Part shown: one piece after another, positions 1 to 7,282 of the stretch
Numbering within the stretch: the stretch's first letter is position 1
Layout: each line of letters begins with the position of its first letter
Source: a virus
Reading direction: 5' to 3' (one strand)
DNA: 20,027 bases
IMG/VR virus record: IMGVR_UViG_3300021964_007453
Span: 1 to 20,027 of that record
Made by a program: the position numbers and the translations under genes
The notes under the pieces: generated by a model
The model's input: only the letters and a program-made list of their open reading frames with translations
Told to the model about the DNA's origin: nothing
Databases searched by the model: none

Positions 1-672
1 GGAGCAAGTATGCGCGGCTGTCACGGTGGTATACCAGGTGGCTCAGGCGCATGGGCAAGAACAGACATAACTGATGCTGACTTTACAGCAGGTGATTGTT
101 ATGATATGTGTTCTGGCTGGGGCGGTCAATGGTATTGCTGTAGTTGTGTAGGGTGCCGAGGTTGTAAATCATATGTAACTGGTAACGGACTTACAAACTT
201 TTGCGCAGACGGCGGCTTTGGCGGATATGTATACTGCTTCTGCTATTACAGACAGTGTTGTATTTCAGGACCAAACGGCGATGGACGTGGTGTAGATTAC
301 GGTAATCACTATATGGGACGTTCAGGATGTTGTTCACCGTTCTATGGCACAACTTGTGGAGAATACGGTGTACCAGGATTTTATACTAACTATTGCGGCT
401 GCGGATCAGACACTAACAACTGCTATATCAAACAATGGATACCGCATTCTCCAGGATTAAACTCCACAGGTGTAGCACATGTAGGAACAAGACTTCAAGG
501 ACACGCTTGTAGAAACGAATGGGCGTTTTGCTCACATGTAGGCGGAACCGGTGGTAGAGCACATTACAACTTCCCAAGAGCCGGCGGTGGAATGAGTGGT
601 ACAACCTGCGGAGACGGTCAGTGCTGTGGACAGCCAGGCGGCACAGGCATGGTTAGAGTAACCTATAAATAA
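1..672 (+). CDS. Cys/Gly-rich virion or adhesin-like protein, 5'-truncated
   Basis: The reading frame is open to the first base of the window, and the first Met (base 10) aligns with the interior of the next gene, so this is the C-terminal part of a longer protein missing roughly 85 N-terminal residues. The visible 223 residues contain 24 cysteines, many as CC, CxC or CxxC, plus glycine-rich stretches. The segment GGIPGGSGAW near the start and the final GGTGMVRVTYK match GGGAPGGSGAW and GAPGMVRVTYR in the downstream gene, so the two are tandem paralogues. A glycine-rich body ending in G-x-VRV-x-Y is typical of phage tail-fibre and adhesin tips with polyglycine-type folds (known for such tips). 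Assignment to the virion is inferred from that resemblance and the structural neighbours. No catalytic motif was seen. The product name is tentative; that it is a real gene is well supported by paralogy. Confidence 0.75.
   Translation, partial: GASMRGCHGGIPGGSGAWARTDITDADFTAGDCYDMCSGWGGQWYCCSCVGCRGCKSYVTGNGLTNFCADGGFGGYVYCFCYYRQCCISGPNGDGRGVDYGNHYMGRSGCCSPFYGTTCGEYGVPGFYTNYCGCGSDTNNCYIKQWIPHSPGLNSTGVAHVGTRLQGHACRNEWAFCSHVGGTGGRAHYNFPRAGGGMSGTTCGDGQCCGQPGGTGMVRVTYK
664..671 (+). promoter_or_regulatory. Candidate T4-type late promoter (TATAAATA)
   Basis: An exact TATAAATA lies over the last codons and stop of the upstream gene (TAT AAA TAA, then A). In T4-like phages this is the late promoter -10 element, with the transcript starting about 6 nt beyond it, here near 677. 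That start would leave only 5 nt before the ATG at 682 and would cut off the AAGGA ribosome site at 671-675. The match may therefore be a by-product of the Tyr-Lys-stop codons. Confidence 0.4.
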
Positions 673-681
673 GGACAGGAA

Positions 682-1518
682 ATGGCAAGTTTAAGAGAAT
701 TATTAAATATCGAGACAGCAGTTGATTTAGCAGGTGCAGCAGGTGCAGTTCCAGGAAAACAATGGGTTGCGCAAGCAATTTGTTACTTTTGTGACTTCAG
801 TTCTTATCATGAAGCATGTTGCATGAACTTTATTGTTCCGTCGAGCACTACAGAACTAATATTTGATGTCTGGGGCGGCGGCGGAGGTGGCGGCCGTTCT
901 AGATGTTGTGGCGGCGGCGCACCAGGCGGATCAGGAGCTTGGAGTCGTAAAACTATTAACAGCTCACAGTTTAATACAGGTGATTGTTTTTCGGTTTTCA
1001 TTGGTAGAGCTACAGCTTGTTCACAAGATAACACAGGTTGTTTAGGATGCTATAGTTGTGTATGTTCAAGAACAGGAAGTGAAGTGCGTATGTGTTCACA
1101 AGGCGGCGGATATGGTTGCTGGTATTGCACACCTACTTGCTGTGACACAAACAGTTATTGTACTTGTGAACGTAATAGAACAGCTTCAGGCGGCGATATC
1201 AACGTAGTTGGTCACGTAGGTTGCGGATGGTACAGATGCCGTGATAACTCGTGTCATAACAAAACTGGTATTCCTTATCCAGGCGGACTACACAATAAGT
1301 GTGGCGGAGTTGTTTGGGTAAATGAATGCTGTCACTATTCATACGGCGCATGGTTAAATGAATTTGCAGGTAAACATATTATGCAAGCAGTTGGCTGGGG
1401 ATATTGCTGTAACGGTTATACACCGGGCTTAGGTGGTGCAACACAATCAACCAACAGAGGCGTATGCCGCTGTGGTACACCTGGTGCTCCAGGAATGGTA
1501 CGAGTAACATACAGATAA
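682..1518 (+). CDS. Cys/Gly-rich virion or adhesin-like protein, full-length paralogue
   Basis: This is a complete 278-residue protein with 29 cysteines (about 10%), often as CC pairs. Residues 1-45 (MASLRELLNIETAVDLAG onward) look like a folded or anchoring head. Residues about 50-66 (FIVPSSTTELIFDVW) resemble the short beta segment that precedes poly-Gly stretches in phage fibre tips, and are followed by seven glycines and then GGGAPGGSGAW. The body is Cys/Gly/Tyr/Trp-rich and ends GAPGMVRVTYR, as in the upstream paralogue. There is no signal peptide or transmembrane segment. AAGGA at 671-675 is 6 nt from the ATG, and the gene starts 9 nt after the previous stop. A receptor-binding or tail-tip role is inferred. 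Cysteine this dense is odd for a protein assembled in a reducing cytoplasm and suggests disulfides formed after lysis, or metal binding. No specific family is recognised. Confidence 0.8.
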   Translation: MASLRELLNIETAVDLAGAAGAVPGKQWVAQAICYFCDFSSYHEACCMNFIVPSSTTELIFDVWGGGGGGGRSRCCGGGAPGGSGAWSRKTINSSQFNTGDCFSVFIGRATACSQDNTGCLGCYSCVCSRTGSEVRMCSQGGGYGCWYCTPTCCDTNSYCTCERNRTASGGDINVVGHVGCGWYRCRDNSCHNKTGIPYPGGLHNKCGGVVWVNECCHYSYGAWLNEFAGKHIMQAVGWGYCCNGYTPGLGGATQSTNRGVCRCGTPGAPGMVRVTYR

Positions 1519-1528
1519 GGTAGAAAAA

Positions 1529-2407
1529 ATGGAAATTATAACACAAAACTTTACATACGATCTTCCGGACGTGTATCTAGGGTCAACTACTGAAGATGGA
1601 CTAACTGGTACAGTGTCGTACACTGGCCCGGATACAATGTGGGTATTTGTAGATGCATTAACTGGAAAACTTAATTGGGGAATGCATTGTATTAACGATC
1701 ATGACGACGATGCACAACAAATAGCAAACATACACGCAGGAGAAGATCATCGAGCAATACTAGTTACTTTTTCTCAAAATCCTTTGATTTGCTGGGCAAT
1801 GTGGGGAGAATATGACGAAGAAAATGCAAGTGAAAAAACATACACACTAGACGGTGCATCAGAACCTTACTTTACTCATTTTGATCCTATTCCTCCGCAC
1901 GAAGTTTACGACTATGATAACTTTACATATCTTATGGATCAAGGACAGTGGAAAACTCCTTATCCAATGCGCAAGCCACAACGTACACAAGAAGAGTTTA
2001 ATGATCTATTAGCAGAACTGATTGCCGATATTGAAAGAGATATTGCTGCTGATGAAGTAGATGCAGACAATACTGCATTAATGGAAGCATATAAAGCAGA
2101 AGTTGAAGCATTATCTACTACATATTCAGATGTTCCTTGGTACATGTGGCCAATGCCGGAAGCACCAGTGCTTGGCGATCCTAATGCAGAAGTTGTAGAC
2201 GAATCAGAAAGAATGATAGGCGATGTTGAATGGGATTCAGCAGACGATGGATCAGAAGGTCCCGGCGTTGCTACAAACTATCAACCAGATGATGACACAA
2301 ACATGTTACCTGATGACGCTGATGCAGATTCTAAACCTGCGCCTGAATCAGATAGTATTGACGACTACACTGATGACGGAGAATCGGGCGAATCTTCAAG
2401 TAGTTAA
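1529..2407 (+). CDS. Acidic protein with tail-fibre-assembly-like segment
   Basis: This 292-residue protein falls into three parts. Residues 1-120 form a mixed beta-like region rich in Trp, Asp and Tyr. Residues 145-212 hold a predicted helix (RTQEEFNDLLAELIADIERD), then EAYKAEVEALSTTY and DVPWYMWPMPEAP. This order (helix, Y-x2-E-x2-L, then a W-P-x-P end) resembles tail-fibre assembly chaperones and related phage domains. Residues 215-292 are an Asp/Glu/Ser-rich, probably disordered tail ending in four serines. No membrane segment is present. The gene follows the Cys-rich paralogue by 10 nt with an AAGG ribosome site and is closed by a terminator, so it ends a transcription unit. A chaperone or accessory role for the Cys-rich proteins is inferred; a structural protein is the alternative. 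The function is not established. Confidence 0.75.
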   Translation: MEIITQNFTYDLPDVYLGSTTEDGLTGTVSYTGPDTMWVFVDALTGKLNWGMHCINDHDDDAQQIANIHAGEDHRAILVTFSQNPLICWAMWGEYDEENASEKTYTLDGASEPYFTHFDPIPPHEVYDYDNFTYLMDQGQWKTPYPMRKPQRTQEEFNDLLAELIADIERDIAADEVDADNTALMEAYKAEVEALSTTYSDVPWYMWPMPEAPVLGDPNAEVVDESERMIGDVEWDSADDGSEGPGVATNYQPDDDTNMLPDDADADSKPAPESDSIDDYTDDGESGESSSS

Positions 2408-2430
2408 AAAAATAAATCGTAAAATAAAAA

Positions 2431-2455
2431 GGCTACAGAAATGTAGCCTTTTTTT
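2431..2455 (+). terminator. Rho-independent terminator
   Basis: A perfect 7-bp stem, GGCTACA (2431-2437) with TGTAGCC (2442-2448), has a GAAA loop and is followed by seven T (2449-2455). The A-run before the stem can pair with the T-run and lengthen it. The site begins 24 nt after the stop of the acidic protein gene and ends the block of Cys-rich genes. Confidence 0.92.
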
Positions 2456-2476
2456 GCGGGCAGAATAAACTGCGCA

Positions 2477-2484
2477 TATAAATA
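2477..2484 (+). promoter_or_regulatory. T4-type late promoter (TATAAATA) for the oxygenase-GT-carbamoyltransferase cassette
   Basis: An exact TATAAATA lies between the terminator and the ATG at 2490. In T4 this element occupies about -13 to -6, which puts +1 at or next to base 2490, the A of the start codon. No Shine-Dalgarno sequence lies between the element and the ATG. It therefore probably starts a fresh late transcript with little or no leader. Confidence 0.75.
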
Positions 2485-2489
2485 TTAGC

Positions 2490-3080
2490 ATGACAGTAAA
2501 TCCACAAGACGAATATAGTTTAATTGACAACTTGGTACCTAATTCGTATGCAAGTATATTAGAAACTGAACTGGAACAACAAATGCCTTGGTATTATACT
2601 CCTAGTTCATCCGGAGACGTAAAGATTGATCCTAACGACAAGCATGTAGTTAATGTTCCTCAAATGCATCATGTCTTTATTGACACTGACGGAACTACAT
2701 CTCCATACTTTCCATTAATCCAACCTCTAGTATGGTTTGTAGAAAAACACATGTCAATAAAAATTAAATCTCTTAATAGAATTAAAGCCAATTTATTGTT
2801 GCCGGGTGCTTCTACTTTAGATAACTATAATGTACCGCATATAGATCATCCTAGCGATGATCATATTAGTATGGTTTACTATGTACATGATTGTGATGGT
2901 GATACTAGATTATTTGACAATACAGTAGATCAAGGGCACGAAAATTTAAATTGTATTGGACAATTTAAACCAAAGCAAGGCCGTGCATTAGTATTTAAAT
3001 CAAATAGATTTCATGCTAGTGCTCCACCTGTTAAAGCCAAAAAAAGAATGATAATAAATTTCGTTTTACAAATAGGATAA
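2490..3080 (+). CDS. 2-oxoglutarate/Fe(II)-dependent oxygenase
   Basis: This 196-residue protein has the double-stranded beta-helix signature of 2OG-Fe(II) dioxygenases. The HxD pair is H117/D119 (PHIDHP), the distal metal His is H175 (RFHASAPP), and the 2-oxoglutarate-binding Arg is R186 (KKRMIINFVL). The opening YSLIDNLVPNSYASIL is the usual 'fixed-point' start of prolyl-hydroxylase-like members. Such enzymes hydroxylate proteins, sugars or small molecules using O2, Fe(II) and 2-oxoglutarate; the substrate here is unknown. The gene opens a three-gene unit with a glycosyltransferase and a carbamoyltransferase (gaps of 4 and 2 nt), so a carbohydrate or virion-surface substrate is inferred. 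The start codon lacks a Shine-Dalgarno sequence, and an in-frame stop (TAA, 2466-2468) lies just upstream. The next Met is residue 32, inside the conserved region, so base 2490 is the likely start. Confidence 0.85.
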   Translation: MTVNPQDEYSLIDNLVPNSYASILETELEQQMPWYYTPSSSGDVKIDPNDKHVVNVPQMHHVFIDTDGTTSPYFPLIQPLVWFVEKHMSIKIKSLNRIKANLLLPGASTLDNYNVPHIDHPSDDHISMVYYVHDCDGDTRLFDNTVDQGHENLNCIGQFKPKQGRALVFKSNRFHASAPPVKAKKRMIINFVLQIG

Positions 3081-3084
3081 AGAA

Positions 3085-4119
3085 ATGACAAACAGAGCAA
3101 AAGCATTTTTTATTAACGGAGGAGCAGGAAGAGTTCTTGCTAGTATTCCTGCGTTGGAAAAATATTATGAAGAGACTAGCAAAGACTTTATTATTGTAGC
3201 AGAAGGCGGAATGGATTTATACAAAGGACATCCAATACTACATGAACGTGCATATGACGTATGGCACAAGGGTATATTCCAAGATAAAATTATTAATATG
3301 GATGTAGTAACACCAGAACCATACAGAGTTTGGGAATACTATAATCAGAAATGTAATCTACAGCAAGGTTTTGATATTGAAATAAATGGTAAAGGAATAA
3401 GAGAATTACCTAAACCTTTTATACATCTTTCTCAAGAAGAAATAGTTAACGGAAAATCTTGCATTAAAGAAGTTGTTGAAAATGTAGGCAGTAATAAAAC
3501 GATTGTTTTCCAGCCTTTTGGTAGAGGAGTAGGAGAACACCAAGGATTTATTACTGATCCAAGCGGAAGAAGTTTTGAATATGCTAATATGGTAAGCATT
3601 GTTAAAAAATTGCAAGAAAAGGGATTTGCTGTAATTGTTATGAGCGAAATACAGTTTGACTTTCAAAAAGAAGGAACGCCGAAGCCTGTAGCACAACCTT
3701 CGGGAATTAGTTTAAAGCAATGGGCAGCAATTATTAAAGAAGCTGATTATTTCTTAGGCTGTGACAGTGTAGGTCAACATATTGCACATAGTTTAGACAA
3801 ACCTGCAACTGTAGTTACTGGCAGCACTTTTGCAGAAAATATTAGTTTTCCAGAAAATGAAAAATTTGACATACAAGATATGGGCGAAGGAAAACGTAAA
3901 TATGATCCTATCAGAGTTGTTCCAGACGAAGTAGTATCAAAAAACAATGATGGCATAATGGCAATGAATAGCTTAATTGAAGATGAAATTATTAAGTCAT
4001 TAGTAAAGAATTATGAAAAATATATTAAAAAAACTTCTTTAACTACTTCTCCTAAGAAGACTATAGAAAAAAATAAAGGAACAAAGTTAGTTCCTGGTTT
4101 AGCTACGATTAAGGAATAA
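3085..4119 (+). CDS. GT-B glycosyltransferase, heptosyltransferase (GT9)-like
   Basis: This 344-residue protein is predicted to have two Rossmann-like halves. The N-terminal half opens with FFINGGAGRVLASIPALEKY (residues 8-27), the glycine loop plus 'x2-P-x-L' helix of GT-B enzymes related to ADP-heptose:LPS heptosyltransferases. The C-terminal half has TIVFQPFGRG (139-148), the strand FAVIVMSE (181-188), and WAAIIKEADYFLGCDSVGQH (213-232) followed by KPATVVTGST. This matches the GT9 nucleotide-sugar region, normally D-S-G-P-x-H near a K-P-x-V-x-L-F-G strand; here it reads D-S-V-G-Q-H. The last 50 residues are Lys-rich and probably flexible. It would transfer a nucleotide-activated sugar, plausibly ADP-heptose given the heptose genes on the opposite strand (inference). 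AGGA precedes the ATG, and the gene sits between the oxygenase and carbamoyltransferase with gaps of only 4 and 2 nt. Confidence 0.75.
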   Translation: MTNRAKAFFINGGAGRVLASIPALEKYYEETSKDFIIVAEGGMDLYKGHPILHERAYDVWHKGIFQDKIINMDVVTPEPYRVWEYYNQKCNLQQGFDIEINGKGIRELPKPFIHLSQEEIVNGKSCIKEVVENVGSNKTIVFQPFGRGVGEHQGFITDPSGRSFEYANMVSIVKKLQEKGFAVIVMSEIQFDFQKEGTPKPVAQPSGISLKQWAAIIKEADYFLGCDSVGQHIAHSLDKPATVVTGSTFAENISFPENEKFDIQDMGEGKRKYDPIRVVPDEVVSKNNDGIMAMNSLIEDEIIKSLVKNYEKYIKKTSLTTSPKKTIEKNKGTKLVPGLATIKE

Positions 4120-4121
4120 TT

Positions 4122-5918
4122 ATGACAGATAATAAAGACATTTGGATAGCAGGTATTACACGAGGACATAATGGCGGAGTTTGCCTACTGAAAAATGGCG
4201 AAGTAATTTTTTCTACAGAAGAAGAAAGATTTACCCGTAGAAAATACGACGGTGGTCCGTTAGCTTCAATGTTAAAGATAAAGGAATATACTGATAAACT
4301 AGATCTTATGGTTATTGCTCATACCCAAACTCTTGCAGACACGTCTGGCGTAATTGATTTTACTGGTGACGATATGTATACTGGATTTGCTAGAAAACTT
4401 AGGCTAATTGATCATAAGATACCTAGCTACAATAAACCAGGCGGCGAACATCCTCAAGTATTAGACTTTAGTCATATGCATCATAGATTACATGCTGCTT
4501 GTGCATTTTATCGAAGCGGATTTCAAGATGCAGTTGCAGTGATTGTTGACGGCGCCGGAACATTTATTCCTATGACAACTGACCACGGACAAACTTGGGG
4601 ATGGGAAGTTGAATCATTGTTTGACTGTGGATACCCAGCAACATTTAAAACTTTATATAAGCATATAGGTATGCGGGATGCTGCTGGAACTCAAATAGAA
4701 AATTTAGAAATACAAAACGAAACATACGAAAGTGTAATTAGTGACAGAGCCGGAATTGTTAAAGTTTATGAAGCAGTGACAGAATACTGCGGATTTAGCG
4801 CAATTGAAGCTGGAAAGACTATGGGATTATTTCCATATGGCGAAGAAAATGATAATATTCCAAAACTCTTTCAAGAAGACGGCATTGTGCCATTAAGTAA
4901 CAGAAATCTTTTTATTCCAACATACCCAAATAGTGCATTGGTTAATTCTAATCTATTTACTGAGCTAAAAGATGGATTGGCTAGTGATGTAACTAAACTT
5001 CAAAATAGAAGAGATTTAGCATACGCTTGTCAGACACAAACTCAGGAACAAGTCGTAAATCTTATTAGAAAAGCAGTTGAAATGTCAGGAAAAACTAATG
5101 TAGTTGTTAGTGGCGGGTACGGTCTTAACTGTGTTGCTAACTATCATTATTTAGAAGCATTAAAAGATGACGGAATTAATTTATATATAGAGCCAGTTTC
5201 AAATGATGCTGGAACAGCAATGGGTGCAGCAATGATGGCGTATAAACATATGACTGACGATGCAACTGTTGAGACAGCTACAGATAGTTTATATTTAGGA
5301 ATGCATTATGATTATAAAGACTCGGAAATTGAAGAACTAGCTAATCAATATAATGCAACAGTAACTAATGCAACAAATAATGATTTAATTGAATTAATTA
5401 CAAATAAAAATATTGTTAGTATATTTCAAGGAGCATCCGAAGCAGGCCCACGTGCATTAGGTAACAGAAGTATACTGTACGATCCGACAGATCCAGATGG
5501 TAAAGATCATGTTAATGAAGTAAAGCGTAGAGAATATTTCCGTCCTTTTGCAGGCAGTATCTTAGAAGAAGATGTACACGAGTGGTTTGATTTGCGTGGT
5601 ATGGAAAGTTCACCTACAATGATGTATGCAGTGAACTGCCAGCCGGGTATTGAAGAAAAGATTCCTGCTATTATTCACGTAGACGGAACGTGTCGTATAC
5701 AAACAGTAAACAGAGAACAGAATCCTCATTACTACGATATTATCAAAGCATTTAAAGAAAAAACTGGTTGTCCAATTATCTTTAATACTAGCTTTAATCT
5801 AGGCGGCGAACCATTAGTTGAAACGCTAGACGATGCATTATGGACATTACAAGAAAGTGATATTGAATACCTATACTTACCTGAATATGGAAAGTTATTG
5901 TCTATCAAAAACGCATAA
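4122..5918 (+). CDS. O-carbamoyltransferase (NodU/CmcH/TobZ family)
   Basis: This 598-residue protein has the full family length and both domains. The Kae1-like N-terminal domain starts with IWIAGITRGHNGGVCLLKNG (7-26), then has EEERFTRRKYDGG, the metal-site segment DFSHMHHRLHAACAFY (115-130), VDGAGT (142-147), GGYGLNCVAN (331-340) and NDAGTAMGAA (361-370). The C-terminal carbamoyltransferase domain has GASEAGPRALGNRSIL (437-452), KRREYFRPFAGSI (468-480) and FNTSFNLGGEPLVET near the end. Family members make carbamoyl-adenylate from carbamoyl phosphate and ATP and place the carbamoyl group on a sugar hydroxyl. All key segments are intact, so an active enzyme is expected. The acceptor is unknown; the preceding glycosyltransferase makes a transferred sugar likely (inference). 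AAGGA is 6 nt before the ATG. The stop codon lies inside the next late promoter. Confidence 0.93.
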   Translation: MTDNKDIWIAGITRGHNGGVCLLKNGEVIFSTEEERFTRRKYDGGPLASMLKIKEYTDKLDLMVIAHTQTLADTSGVIDFTGDDMYTGFARKLRLIDHKIPSYNKPGGEHPQVLDFSHMHHRLHAACAFYRSGFQDAVAVIVDGAGTFIPMTTDHGQTWGWEVESLFDCGYPATFKTLYKHIGMRDAAGTQIENLEIQNETYESVISDRAGIVKVYEAVTEYCGFSAIEAGKTMGLFPYGEENDNIPKLFQEDGIVPLSNRNLFIPTYPNSALVNSNLFTELKDGLASDVTKLQNRRDLAYACQTQTQEQVVNLIRKAVEMSGKTNVVVSGGYGLNCVANYHYLEALKDDGINLYIEPVSNDAGTAMGAAMMAYKHMTDDATVETATDSLYLGMHYDYKDSEIEELANQYNATVTNATNNDLIELITNKNIVSIFQGASEAGPRALGNRSILYDPTDPDGKDHVNEVKRREYFRPFAGSILEEDVHEWFDLRGMESSPTMMYAVNCQPGIEEKIPAIIHVDGTCRIQTVNREQNPHYYDIIKAFKEKTGCPIIFNTSFNLGGEPLVETLDDALWTLQESDIEYLYLPEYGKLLSIKNA

Positions 5919-5921
5919 ATA
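5914..5921 (+). promoter_or_regulatory. T4-type late promoter (CATAAATA) over the carbamoyltransferase stop codon
   Basis: CATAAATA (consensus NATAAATA) includes the TAA stop of the carbamoyltransferase gene (5916-5918). The predicted +1 near 5927 leaves a leader of about 16 nt carrying GGAG (5934-5937), 5 nt from the ATG at 5943. Its spacing makes it the most conventional of the late promoters here, and it starts the fibre-gene unit. Confidence 0.75.
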
Positions 5922-5942
5922 CTCTGTAAGTTCGGAGTCAAA

Positions 5943-6341
5943 ATGAAGAATATAGATAGTTATCTTGGAAATGGATTAAATGATACTCTACTTGTAAAAA
6001 ACAATGGAGGATTTAGTCACAATGGCCCATGGAAAAATTTACAAGACGATACGTTAGTTGATAAATTTTTTATCGGTGATATAAGTTCTGCAGAATATAC
6101 TATTAACTTTGATTTAAATTCTAATAATAAAGAAATATTAAAATGTTTGGTTACAAGTAGTTTAACAGAAGCTAAGGTTGTTGTATATGCTCGTAACTAT
6201 ACAGATAACAGTTTGGCAGAAATATATGCATTAGTAAATAATCAATATGTAGAACTTTATGCTACCCCTAAAAATGTTGCATTCCGTTCTGCAAGATTTA
6301 TACATTCAGTACAATACTTTCATAATCTACATCAACTTTAA
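5943..6341 (+). CDS. Small phage structural protein (unrecognised family)
   Basis: This 132-residue protein has no enzyme motif, signal peptide or membrane segment. After a polar start (MKNIDSYLGNGLND) it is predicted mostly beta: SSAEYTINFDLN (49-60), KEILKCLVTSSL, AKVVVYARNYT (77-87), AEIYALVNNQYVELYATP and SARFIHSVQYFHNL. The pattern (an 'AEYTI' strand, a Lys/Glu-Ile-Cys-Leu-Val strand, a 'V-Y-A/G-R' strand and a final Tyr-rich strand) recalls small proteins found beside fibre genes in marine T4-like phages; this is from memory of the family type. It sits under its own late promoter and just before two fibre-type genes. A small tail, fibre or decoration role is inferred. A good ribosome site (GGAG) supports the start. 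Confidence 0.75.
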   Translation: MKNIDSYLGNGLNDTLLVKNNGGFSHNGPWKNLQDDTLVDKFFIGDISSAEYTINFDLNSNNKEILKCLVTSSLTEAKVVVYARNYTDNSLAEIYALVNNQYVELYATPKNVAFRSARFIHSVQYFHNLHQL

Positions 6342-6357
6342 TTAAGTATTTGTTTCT

Positions 6358-6365
6358 GATAAATA
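6358..6365 (+). promoter_or_regulatory. T4-type late promoter (GATAAATA)
   Basis: GATAAATA (consensus NATAAATA) is in the 42-nt gap between 6341 and 6384. The predicted +1 near 6371 leaves a 13-nt leader that contains the GGAG ribosome site at 6374-6377. It would drive the two fibre genes that follow. Confidence 0.75.
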
Positions 6366-6373
6366 CATTAGTT

Positions 6374-6377
6374 GGAG
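6374..6377 (+). promoter_or_regulatory. Ribosome binding site fixing the start at 6384
   Basis: GGAG lies 6 nt before ATG 6384. A longer in-frame reading would begin at TTG 6372 and run through this site, adding only Met-Glu-Tyr-Glu. The ATG is therefore the better start. Confidence 0.8.
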
Positions 6378-6383
6378 TATGAA

Positions 6384-7280
6384 ATGAAAAAAGCCACAGG
6401 CACACCATTTGAATCGGACTTTGGATTTAAAAGTCCAAGTTTTACTGTTGATGCATTAGGTAATATTATTGCAAATGCAATTACTACTACAGAAGCAATC
6501 GGTACTGGCGGCGATGGTGGCGCAGTTTCAGTAACATCTTATGTAATTACTGAAAATGAATCTGATACTGCTTTTCAGTTTAGTGGAGTATTGACAGGTA
6601 ATCCAACAATCGAATTAGAAAGAGGAAAAACATACACATTTGAATTAGATCTTAGTGATTTAACATTTAGTGTTTTCCTTGAAAACGGGTCTACTACATT
6701 TCCAAATATTACAGATAGTGACGGAAATACTGGCATTGCAGCAAACGGTAGATCTACTGGAATTATACAATTATCAATTACATCCGATACAGGCGATATA
6801 TTAGTTTATAAAAATGATGACGGAACAGTTTTTGGGCAATTTAATATAATAGATCCAACTGGTTCTTTTGGATCTATTGCAATATCTAATACTACACAGT
6901 CTACGGGATTAGGAACAGGGGCATTACGTGTTCAAGGCGGCACATCTATAGCTAAAGATTTATACCTAGGTGGAAACTTAGTTATGGAAGGCGTTGGCGA
7001 TGTTAAATTTGACAGTAGAACAAACCTAACACTTGGAGCACAAAATAAAATTATCGTAGTAGTTGGTGGTCAAAAGTTAGGCGAAGTAGATAGTAATGGA
7101 ATATCTGTTCCTATATACAGTTCTGCAATAGATAATACAGTAATAGGTGCAACAGAACCTGCTGTTGCTACATTTACCACAGCTAGTACCACTAACGCAC
7201 CTACTACGGTAAATAATGTTACAAATAAAGCATATGTAGATAGTCAAGACGTTGCACTATCGATAGCACTTGGAAGTTAA
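6384..7280 (+). CDS. Tail-fibre-type structural protein
   Basis: This 298-residue protein begins KKATGTPFESDFGFKSPSFT. Residues about 70-150 hold a beta domain with IELERGKTYTFELDLSDLTF, an 'RGKTY-x-F' pattern shared by many marine phage virion proteins. Next come TTQSTGLGTGALRVQGGTSI and AKDLYLGGNLVMEG, short repeated elements typical of trimeric phage fibres, then IGATEPAVATFTTA. It ends VTNKAYVDSQDVALSIALGS, matching the 'TNKxYVDS' linker often found near the C-terminus of fibre or neck-whisker-type proteins. There is no enzyme motif. The following giant fibre gene starts 2 nt after its stop, so the two are probably co-translated and may assemble together (inference). A late promoter and GGAG site precede it. 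The exact place in the virion is unknown. Confidence 0.85.
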   Translation: MKKATGTPFESDFGFKSPSFTVDALGNIIANAITTTEAIGTGGDGGAVSVTSYVITENESDTAFQFSGVLTGNPTIELERGKTYTFELDLSDLTFSVFLENGSTTFPNITDSDGNTGIAANGRSTGIIQLSITSDTGDILVYKNDDGTVFGQFNIIDPTGSFGSIAISNTTQSTGLGTGALRVQGGTSIAKDLYLGGNLVMEGVGDVKFDSRTNLTLGAQNKIIVVVGGQKLGEVDSNGISVPIYSSAIDNTVIGATEPAVATFTTASTTNAPTTVNNVTNKAYVDSQDVALSIALGS

Positions 7281-7282
7281 TA

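Noticed and set aside
807-1034. 75-codon minus-strand frame with a poly-proline stretch
   Set aside because: It is the antisense of the poly-Gly coding stretch of the Cys-rich gene; no ribosome site or independent support.
2223-2468. 81-codon plus-strand frame across the end of the acidic protein gene and terminator
   Set aside because: It runs through the terminator in a shifted frame and has low-complexity composition.
2524-2552. TTGACA with 17-nt spacer to TATGCA
   Set aside because: The -10 matches only 3 of 6 positions and it lies inside the oxygenase coding sequence.
6372-6383. Longer start for the fibre gene at TTG 6372
   Set aside because: It would run through the GGAG ribosome site at 6374-6377 that is ideally placed for ATG 6384; only four residues would be added.
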